Origin: Gallionellaceae bacterium
GTDB taxonomy: Bacteria; Pseudomonadota; Gammaproteobacteria; Burkholderiales; Gallionellaceae
Assembly (NCBI GenBank): GCA_006218055.1
Contig: VBWD01000014.1
Coordinates: 1 to 40,448, forward strand
DNA: 40,448 bases
Reading direction: 5' to 3'
The notes beneath the pieces were generated by a model. It did no database searches. It was not told the DNA's origin and saw nothing but the letters and a program-made list of their open reading frames with translations. A program made the translations under genes and the position numbers. Below, piece by piece: positions 8,721-15,200 of the stretch (position 1 is its first letter; the number at the start of each line of letters is the position of its first letter).

Positions 8721-8981
8721 ATGAATACAAAAGTACTTACCGCACATGTGCCGATTCCACTTATAGAGAAGATCGATTAAGTCGCCACCCGAATGGAGCG
8801 CTCTCGGGGGTGGATCGTCAAACAGGCCCTAACTGCGTGGATTGATCAAGAAGAAGAGAGCCGTCGAGTGACAGTCGAGGCGATGGCTGACATAGAGGCG
8901 GGACTAATCGTCGATCATCAAGTGGTGCAGGCTTGGGCGGATAGTTTAAGCACCGAAAAACCACTGCCAGTGCCACGCTAA
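8721..8981 (+). pseudogene. Ribbon-helix-helix (CopG-like) antitoxin broken by an in-frame stop
   Basis: From the ATG at 8721 (GGAG 8 bases upstream) the frame reads MNTKVLTAHVPIPLIEKID and then hits TAA at 8778-8780. The same frame continues as VATRMERSRGWIVKQALTAW with a typical antitoxin C terminus ending at 8981. The whole 86-codon frame is antitoxin-like, so the stop is best explained as one C-to-T change (CAA to TAA). The downstream toxin frame overlaps by 1 bp (TAATG) and is also broken. An internal restart at 8793 would lack the DNA-binding strand. Confidence 0.8.
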
Positions 8982-9165
8982 TGGCGCTGGAATGGACTAG
9001 TAAAGCGCTGTCTGATCTGTTCGGGCTTCATGAATTTCTCCCCCGCTAAACAGCCGCCGCATCGACTGTGCAATCGTTAACAGCCGCGCCCACAAAACTA
9101 CTGGTACAACCCCGCATTGGAGAAAAGCTGGAAGAGTTCGAGCCGCGAGAGGTTCGGCGCAATCT
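8981..9165 (+). pseudogene. ParE/RelE-family toxin remnant, stop codon and truncation
   Basis: The frame starting ATG GCG CTG GAA TGG reads MALEWTSKALSDLFGLHEFL, a normal ParE start, and stops at codon 23. Downstream, still in frame, come QSLTAAPTKLLVQPRIGEKL and EEFEPREVRRNLV, the conserved ParE middle. The C-terminal strands that normally follow are missing: the family-like sequence ends near 9165 and is replaced by a palindrome and the end of the opposite toxin gene. It is a decayed toxin with no likely activity. Confidence 0.75.
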
Positions 9166-9169
9166 GGTG

Positions 9170-9191
9170 TTGTTGGGTTTCAGCCCAACAA
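9170..9191. repeat. Small hairpin at the junction of two toxin-antitoxin loci
   Basis: The arms TTGTTGGG and CCCAACAA enclose a 6-base loop. It lies just past the stop of the minus-strand toxin, but neither side has a T run, so it is a weak terminator candidate at best. The sequence resembles GTTGGG...CCCAAC hairpins common between genes in proteobacteria. Confidence 0.5.
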
Positions 9192-9196
9192 ACGCT

Positions 9197-9496
9197 TCAC
9201 GTATGTTTGCGCGACTGGTGAGCGACTGCCAGCACGATCACCTTGGTGGCGGTCAGTTTGTAGATGATCGAGTAAGGAAATTTTGTGAGCACCAGCTTGC
9301 GTGTTCCCTCGCGCAACCACGGTTTGCCAGTCATGGGGAATTCGATCAGGCTTTTCCCTGCCAGTGCGATATGTTCAAGCACACGAGCTGCTGCGATAGG
9401 ATTGTCATTCGCGACGTACTCTTGAATCGATAGAACGTTTTGCTGTGAGCGGATAGACCACTCAAGCTGTTTTTTTATTTCCACAGCGCGCGTCAT
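9197..9496 (-). CDS. RelE/ParE-family toxin
   Basis: A 99-residue protein. It has the ParE pattern: an amphipathic start with EWSIRSQQNVLSIQEYVA, then DNPIAAARVLEHI, FPMTGKPWLREGTRKLVL and a final FPYSIIYKLTATKVIVLAVAH core. The family either cleaves mRNA at the ribosome or poisons gyrase. The ATG at 9496 was chosen because it gives a family-like N terminus; the frame overlaps the 3' end of the antitoxin gene by 35 bp, so the two are translationally coupled. No internal stop or frameshift is seen, so it should be active. Confidence 0.87.
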   Translation of the reverse strand: MTRAVEIKKQLEWSIRSQQNVLSIQEYVANDNPIAAARVLEHIALAGKSLIEFPMTGKPWLREGTRKLVLTKFPYSIIYKLTATKVIVLAVAHQSRKHT

Positions 9497-9707
9497 TAAT
9501 AGACTTCCAAAATTCTTCGGTCGTAAGAACCCGTCCCGCCGCCACGTCGGCCAGTCCCGCATCCACCTGTTCAAGCAACCACTCTTCGTAGTCCAGCCTA
9601 TCCATAACGGCTTGCTTGACAATGGATGCGGGCGTTGTGCGCGTACCCGCCGTGACTTTATCCAGACGTTTGAGCAGAGATTGAGGTAGGTCAATTGAGT
9701 GATTCAT
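9462..9707 (-). CDS. Ribbon-helix-helix antitoxin (CopG-like)
   Basis: An 81-residue protein. The N-terminal part (MNHSIDLPQSLLKRLDKVTAGTRTTPASIVKQAV) is a ribbon-helix-helix DNA-binding domain; the acidic C-terminal part is the toxin-binding tail. GGAGGG lies 6 bases before the ATG at 9707, which fixes the start. It precedes and overlaps the toxin gene, the usual antitoxin-first order. It probably represses its own promoter. Confidence 0.87.
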   Translation of the reverse strand: MNHSIDLPQSLLKRLDKVTAGTRTTPASIVKQAVMDRLDYEEWLLEQVDAGLADVAAGRVLTTEEFWKSINDARCGNKKTA

Positions 9708-9840
9708 GGCAAGCCCTCCAAGGTTATAGCTACGTTGCGCAGATTTTACACCCGCACCGAACAAAGCGGGAAAGCCAAACCTTCCCCGTTCGTGCTGCAC
9801 CCGCAAGGGGTAGGCCGTGGCTGCCTCGAAGAGGTTCTCG

Positions 9841-9895
9841 CACCCTTTGGGTGTAAGGGGCTTCGCCCCAACAGCGCACGCTCAGTAGCGCTGTT
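9841..9895. repeat. Three consecutive small hairpins
   Basis: CACCC-TTT-GGGTG lies at 9841-9853 and GGGGC-TTC-GCCCC at 9857-9869. The arms AACAGCGC and GCGCTGTT pair between 9870-9877 and 9888-9895. They are packed end to end with 0-3 bases between them. Confidence 0.7.
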
Positions 9896-9912
9896 TCTTG
9901 CGCGTATCAAAG

Positions 9913-9935
9913 CCTGTCCTGAGCCTGTCGAAGGG
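9913..9935. repeat. Widespread interspersed repeat containing CCTGTCGAAGGG
   Basis: The sequence CCTGTCCTGAGCCTGTCGAAGGG is a repeat seen between genes in many bacterial genomes; when translated it gives the familiar artefact peptides containing PVLSLSKG or PEPVEG. One copy is visible in this window. Confidence 0.6.
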
Positions 9936-10034
9936 CTAGCTCCTACAGACCTTCCTTAGGCGCCTACTCCTACCCCCCCGAAAGGAATAGAGCCCATCCG
10001 CGTCGCCATCCCCCAAAAGGAGAACGCCAAAGTG

Positions 10035-10052
10035 TGTTGCAAAACTGCAACA
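10035..10052. promoter_or_regulatory. Perfect inverted repeat, candidate operator upstream of the cytochrome-porin
   Basis: TGTTGCA and TGCAACA are exact reverse complements separated by 4 bases. The site ends 15 bases before the -35 hexamer, a position suited to an activator. The binding protein cannot be identified from sequence. Confidence 0.5.
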
Positions 10053-10067
10053 AGTCAGACAAACCTT

Positions 10068-10097
10068 TTGACACCCCCCGTCTTACTTCGCTATGGT
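10068..10097 (+). promoter_or_regulatory. Sigma-70 type promoter of the cytochrome-porin gene
   Basis: A perfect TTGACA (10068-10073) and TATGGT (10092-10097, four of six) are 18 bp apart. The transcript would have a leader of about 70 bases to the ATG at 10175. The poor -10 with a perfect -35 would suit activation by a factor bound just upstream. Confidence 0.5.
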
Positions 10098-10174
10098 GCG
10101 CCCCGATGGTTAATTGACTCAAGTCAAAAATCATTCAATTGGTTAATCCCGCAAATATATTTCGAGGAGAAATA

Positions 10175-11407
10175 ATGAAGAAAGTAGCTCTCTCACTGGC
10201 ATCCGTGCTGGCAGCAGCAACATTCGCACAAGAAGCTTCCGCTATCCCATCGTTTGCACGTCAAACCGGTATGGCTTGTAACGCATGTCACCAACAACAC
10301 TTCCCAGTCCTGAATGGTTTCGGTCAAGCTTTCAAAGCAGCTGGCTACACCATGATGGGTTCGCAAGAAAAAGTTGAAGGTGAGCACATCTCTCTGCCAG
10401 CGACACTGAACGGCTCTATGTTGTTGAAGGCACGTTATCAAATGTCCACCACAACTGGCGCAGCAGCTGACGCAGTTGGCGGCGACACAACAAACTCTGG
10501 CCAATGGCAGATCCCTGACGAATTCAGCCTGTTCTTCGGCGGCCGCGTTGCTGACGCTGACGCAATGAAGATTGGTTTCATGTTCGAAGGTAACACTGCT
10601 GGCGCTATGCTGGTTGCTGGCCTGAAAGTGCCAGTCGTGTTCGATCTGGGTTCCGTCAAGCTGATGGCTATCCCTTACCTGACCGACGCTTTGGGCGCTT
10701 CTTACGGTTTCGAACAATCCAGCACAGGCGCGGTTCGTGGCGTGCGTTGGGCTGAACACCGTAAAGACATCTCTGCTCAGCAATACCTGAACACTGATGG
10801 CGCTGCTACTGGTTTCGCGTTCGTTGCATTGCACGAAATGGGTTATGTCAACTTCTCACGTTATGCTCCAGCATTCTCTGCTGGCGCTGGCGCTGCTCAG
10901 ACTTTGACAGCTAACTACCTGCGCGTTGCTGTGACTCCAACCATTGCTGACTGGGCGATCAACGCTGGTGTGCAATCTTGGTCTGGTACCGTTGTTGCTG
11001 GTGGTGCTGGTAACGCAACTGACATCAAGCCAACCGCAACTGCAATTGACTTCCAAGCATTCGGTAACGTGGCTGGTATGGAAACAGGTGTTTACTCCAC
11101 TTACGGTAAGACAGCTACTGATTCTTCTTCTACTGCTGGTTTCAATGCTGACCGTAATGCATTCACCGTTGGCGCAGACGTGAGCGTAATCCCTCACATC
11201 TTGCACATCGGCGCTGCAGTACGTACCGCTACTCGCAACGCTTCTACAACGAAGCTGAAAGACAACTCTATCACTGGCACAGTGGTGTATGACTTGGCTC
11301 AAAACGTTGCACTGCACGTTAACCACTCCATCCGTTCCGGTGACGTGGCTGATGCTGGCTCTACCGAGAAGAATCTGACAACAATGATGTTGGAAGCAGC
11401 TTGGTAA
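10175..11407 (+). CDS. Fused monoheme cytochrome c-outer membrane porin, Cyc2-like
   Basis: A 410-residue protein. A signal peptide ends at ASA (residue 23). Just after it comes FARQTGMACNACH, with the heme c motif at residues 35-39, then HFPVLNGFGQAFKAAGYT, a stretch conserved in fused cytochrome-porins. The rest is made of alternating beta-strands and ends in a terminal Trp (MLEAAW), as outer membrane barrels do. Cyc2 proteins of this design oxidise extracellular Fe(II) and pass electrons inward. Other fused cytochrome-porins exist, so Cyc2 itself is not proven. The ATG at 10175 has GAGGAG 5 bases upstream; an upstream ATG at 10139 would add a non-signal tail. Codon use is strongly biased (GCT, GGT, CTG, ACA) unlike its neighbours, as in highly expressed genes. 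It is monocistronic with its own promoter and terminator. Confidence 0.8.
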   Translation: MKKVALSLASVLAAATFAQEASAIPSFARQTGMACNACHQQHFPVLNGFGQAFKAAGYTMMGSQEKVEGEHISLPATLNGSMLLKARYQMSTTTGAAADAVGGDTTNSGQWQIPDEFSLFFGGRVADADAMKIGFMFEGNTAGAMLVAGLKVPVVFDLGSVKLMAIPYLTDALGASYGFEQSSTGAVRGVRWAEHRKDISAQQYLNTDGAATGFAFVALHEMGYVNFSRYAPAFSAGAGAAQTLTANYLRVAVTPTIADWAINAGVQSWSGTVVAGGAGNATDIKPTATAIDFQAFGNVAGMETGVYSTYGKTATDSSSTAGFNADRNAFTVGADVSVIPHILHIGAAVRTATRNASTTKLKDNSITGTVVYDLAQNVALHVNHSIRSGDVADAGSTEKNLTTMMLEAAW

Positions 11408-11474
11408 GTTAAAGCTCACGTAGGATGAGTTAAGCGCAAGCAAGGCTCATCACACAAAAGCTAGGCAGTAAATG

Positions 11475-11506
11475 AACAGGGGAGACTTCGGTCTCCCCTG
11501 TTTTTT
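11475..11506 (+). terminator. Strong intrinsic terminator of the cytochrome-porin gene
   Basis: A 12-bp perfect stem (AACAGGGGAGAC and its complement) closes on a TTCG tetraloop and is followed by six T. It lies 67 bp after the stop codon and fits the view that the gene is heavily transcribed on its own. Confidence 0.93.
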
Positions 11507-11578
11507 GTGCTTGTGTCTTATTGCGTCAGGCGCGGGTATAGGCAACAATGCGCCATCCGTTGTGGGAAGGAATCAAAC

Positions 11579-11824
11579 ATGAATATCACCGTAGAGCAGA
11601 TTGCCGAAGAAGCGTTATCTTTGCCGAGCGAGGCGCGGGCATTGTTGGCGGACCGTTTAGTGGAAAGTCTTGATCCGGCTGAAGATGGCTATATCCGCCA
11701 GTTATGGCTAAAAGAAGCGCGTCGTCGCATTGATGAGGTGCGCAGTGGCGAGGTGGCAACAATTTCAGGTGAAGATGCTTTTGCCCAAGTGCGTGCGGCA
11801 ACTCTATCCGCCTGTGTTGCGTAA
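11579..11824 (+). CDS. Addiction-module antitoxin-like protein (Unstab_antitox family)
   Basis: An 81-residue protein with the family pattern: LSLPSEARALLADRLVESLD, then a helix with WLKEARRRIDEVRSGEV and an ending ISGEDAFAQVRA. In the family (TIGR02574/PF09720) this protein precedes a RelE-type toxin. Here the next gene, 21 bp on, encodes a retropepsin-like protease, and no RelE gene is present. The ATG at 11579 has GGGAAGG upstream; the longer frame from 11507 would begin inside the preceding terminator region. It is either an orphan antitoxin or the partner of the protease. Confidence 0.82.
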   Translation: MNITVEQIAEEALSLPSEARALLADRLVESLDPAEDGYIRQLWLKEARRRIDEVRSGEVATISGEDAFAQVRAATLSACVA

Positions 11825-11845
11825 TTACATTCTGGGAGAGAATAA

Positions 11846-12235
11846 ATGGGCATTACCTACGCAGACTTAAGACTAGCCAACGACGGGCGAGATGATCTTG
11901 AAGAAATCGATGCGAACGCGGTGGTTGACACTGGCGCGATGCACTTGTGCATCCCTGAACATATTGCAATGCAGTTGCAACTCAAGGCGCGCTCACAACG
12001 CGAGGTGCAAACGGCTGATGGGAAATCGCACATGGTCGATTATGTTTCACCAGTACGCATCTCAATGCTAGGTCGTGAGTGCACTACTGGCGCGCTTGTG
12101 ATTGGCAATCAGGTATTGCTGGGGGCTATCCCAATGGAAGATATGGATTTGATCGTTGAACCAGCACGGTTGAGGGTGAGTGTGAATCCGTTAAGCCCCA
12201 ATATTCCCTTGTCGCTTGCTAAGGGGCTGAAGTAA
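11846..12235 (+). CDS. Retropepsin-like (clan AA) aspartic protease
   Basis: A 129-residue protein. NAVVDTGAMHLCIPEHIA carries the catalytic DTGA motif near residue 29, followed by a flap-like strand region and LVIGNQVLLGAIPMEDMDLIV, the hydrophobic second motif of bacterial retropepsins. Such single-domain proteins must dimerise to make an active site. There is no signal peptide or membrane segment, so it should be cytoplasmic. GGGAGAG lies 7 bases before the ATG. It follows the antitoxin-like gene closely and is likely co-transcribed with it. Function is unknown; a housekeeping role or a toxin-like role are both open. Confidence 0.82.
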   Translation: MGITYADLRLANDGRDDLEEIDANAVVDTGAMHLCIPEHIAMQLQLKARSQREVQTADGKSHMVDYVSPVRISMLGRECTTGALVIGNQVLLGAIPMEDMDLIVEPARLRVSVNPLSPNIPLSLAKGLK

Positions 12236-12272
12236 GTCAGAAGCATTCAATCAACAAGTGAGCGCGATACAG

Positions 12273-12278
12273 TAAAAT
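12273..12278 (+). promoter_or_regulatory. Candidate -10 hexamer of hrpA
   Basis: TAAAAT followed by the GC-rich run CGCGCGCC ends 8 bases before the hrpA ATG. A near-identical TAAAAT-GCGCGCC lies upstream of glyQ. No clear -35 is seen, and use of it would give an almost leaderless transcript. Confidence 0.35.
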
Positions 12279-12286
12279 CGCGCGCC

Positions 12287-15200
12287 ATGAATCCCGCACT
12301 ATCCAACATCGCACAGCGTCGTCTGGCGCGTATCCAACAACTCTCCGCAATCGAATATCCCGCTGATTTGCCTGTGGTGGCGCGGCGTGAGGATATTGCG
12401 CAGGCTATCGAGAAGCATCAGGTCGTCATCGTGTGTGGTGAGACGGGGTCGGGTAAGACCACGCAATTGCCCAAGATATGTTTGAGCTTGGGGCGTGGTG
12501 TGTTGGGCGTGATTGGACATACCCAACCTCGACGTGTGGCGGCGCGTTCGGTGGCGGCACGCATCGCGCAAGAATTGAAATCCGAATTGGGTGGGTTGGT
12601 CGGCTACAAGGTGCGCTTCAACGACAAGGTATCGCCCGACACCTGCATCAAGCTGATGACCGACGGTATTTTGCTGGCCGAGATCCATCACGATCCACTG
12701 CTGAAGAACTACGACACGATCATCATCGACGAAGCGCACGAACGCTCGCTCAACATCGATTTCCTGTTGGGTTATCTACGCCAATTGCTGCCGCGTAGGC
12801 CCGACTTGAAGGTCATCATCACCTCGGCGACGATTGATGCGGAAAGGTTTGCGAAGCATTTTGCAGCAAGCTCCCTCACCCCAGCCCTCTCCCAGAGGGA
12901 GAGGGTGTTAGTGCAGAGTGAAGGGGTTAGCCCCTCGCCCTCTGGGAGAGGGGTTGGGGTGAGGGAGAGTTCTTCAACCATTCCAGAAACACTCCTTACA
13001 CATGCGCGAGAATTGCGCAAAAATTCAACAGATGCAGAGCAGCTACTGTGGAATTTGCTGCGCGATCGTCAGGTGCTCGATTCCAAATTCCGTCGCCAGC
13101 ACCCGCTTGGTTCATACATCCTAGATTTTTATTGCCACGAAGCGAAACTTGCCATTGAACTGGATGGCGGCCAGCATGGTGACGATGCGCAACTGAAGCA
13201 TGATGAAAAGCGCAGTGTTTGGCTGAAAGAGCAGGGAATCACTGTGCTGCGATTCTGGAATAACGAAGCATTGGCGAACACGGAAGGGATGCTTCATGTT
13301 GTGTATGAGTGGTTGAGCGCAAATGGTCCAGCTTCAAAACCTTCCCTCACCCCAACCCCTCTGATGGAACTACTAGCCAATCGACTAAGCCCGCAAGCGG
13401 GCAAGTCGCTGGTTATCCCAGAGGGCGAGGGGCTAAAACCCGCCCCCATCATCCAAGTCTCCGGTCGCACCTATCCGGTCGAGGTGCGCTACCGACCACC
13501 GCAGCAGAACGAAGAAGGCGATACGCAGGACGTGCCGCAGGCGATCTGTAGCGCGTTGGATGAACTATCCATCGGTGGCTTGCGCGGCGACGTGCTGGTG
13601 TTCCTGCCCGGCGAGCGCGAGATACGCGACACCGCCGAGGCGTTGCGCAAGCATCAGCATAAAGGCATCGAGATATTGCCCTTGTATTCGCGCCTTTCCA
13701 TCGCCGAGCAGGATAGGGTGTTTAAACCTGCTGCGGGTATGCGCCGTGTGGTGCTGGCCACCAACGTGGCGGAGACTTCGCTCACTGTGCCGAATATCGG
13801 TTATGTCATCGACAGTGGCTTGGCGCGCATCAATCGCTACAGCGTGCGGCAGAAGGTGGAGCAGTTGCGCATCGAGAACATCGCGCGCGCGGCAGCCAAT
13901 CAACGTGCAGGGCGTTGCGGTCGCGTGATGAGCGGCATCTGCATCCGTCTCTACGAGGAGGCAGATTTTCTGTTGCGCCCCGAGTTCACCGATGCGGAGA
14001 TTTTCCGAGTGTCGTTGGCGACGGTCATTTTGCGTATGAGTGCGTTAGGTCTCGGAGAGGTAGAGGCATTTCCATTCATCGAGCCGCCCGGTTCGCGTGC
14101 CATCGCCGATGGCTATCAATTACTGATTGAGTTGGGGGCGATTGCTGAGAGTGTTCCCTCACCCCAACCCCTCTCCCAAAGGGCGAGGGGCTTTGAACAA
14201 GCGCGGACTAAACTCCCTCTCCCACTGGGAGAGGGCTGGGGTGAGGGAACACTCCCTGCAAAAACCAACACTCGCCAACTCACCCCCCTCGGTCACGAAC
14301 TCGCCAAGTTGCCGCTCGATCCCAAGGTGGCGCGCTTGCTGTTGGCGGGGCGGCAATATCACTGTCTGAACGAGATCCTCATCATTGCCAGTGCCTTGGC
14401 GCTGCAAGACCCGCGTGACCGCCCCGCAGAGCGCCGTGAAGCCGCTGATGCCGCGCATCTGCGTTTCAATGACGAGCGCTCGGATTTCCTCGCCTACATC
14501 AAATTGTGGGCGTGGTTCCAAGAGGCCATTAAGCATAAGAAGAGTAATAAATTGTGGGCGCAGGAATGCCGCGAGAAGTTTTTGTCGCCCATTCGTTTGC
14601 GCGAGTGGCATGAGTTGCATCAGCAGTTGCATGCACAGGTGAGCGAGATGGGGTTGTTTGGGGTGGGCGCTTCGTCGAACAAGGATTCCCTCACCCCAAC
14701 CCCTCTCCCAAAGGGCGAGGGGCTAAAAACAGAGCGCCACTCTAGCTCCCTCTCCCCCGGGGAGAGGGCTGGGGTGAGGGAACACTCTATCAAAGTGAAG
14801 TCGCTCGTCGAGTCCTCTCAACCTGCCACCTACGAACAAATCCACAAAGCCCTGCTCACCGGCCTGCTCGGCAACATCGGTTGCCGCTCCACCAGCGAGC
14901 CGCACTACCTCGGTCCGCGCGAGATCAAGTTCTTCATCGCGTCGAATTCGGTGTTGGCAAAGAAGGGGGCGAAGTGGGTGTTCGCGGCGGAGATCGTGGA
15001 GACCACCAAGTTGTTCGCACGCTGTATGGCGCGTATCGAACCGGAATGGCTGGAAGAGGTGGGCGCACATCTCATCAAGCGTAGCTATTTCGACGCGCAC
15101 TGGGAGAAGAAGGCGGCGCAGGTGGCGGCGTGGGAGCGCAGCACGCTGTTCGGATTGCTCATCAACCCCAAGAAGCGTGTGCATTACGGGCCGATGAATC

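Larger units (their letters stand above)
9708..10174. other. 467-bp non-coding stretch before the cytochrome-porin gene
   Basis: I see no credible gene here. The left part (9708-9780) is the leader of the antitoxin operon. The middle (9841-9935) is a run of small palindromes, listed separately. The right part (10030-10174) holds an inverted repeat, a -35/-10 pair and a good ribosome site for the cytochrome-porin. A short open frame on the plus strand across 9699-9959 only translates the repeats. Confidence 0.7.

Noticed and set aside
9068-9433. A 121-codon plus-strand gene starting at GTG 9068
   Set aside because: Its first 30 residues are the ParE remnant; the rest is the antisense of the intact minus-strand toxin gene.
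9699-9959. An 86-codon plus-strand gene before the cytochrome-porin
   Set aside because: Its C-terminal part is the known artefact translation of the CCTGTCGAAGGG repeat, and the rest translates the hairpin cluster.
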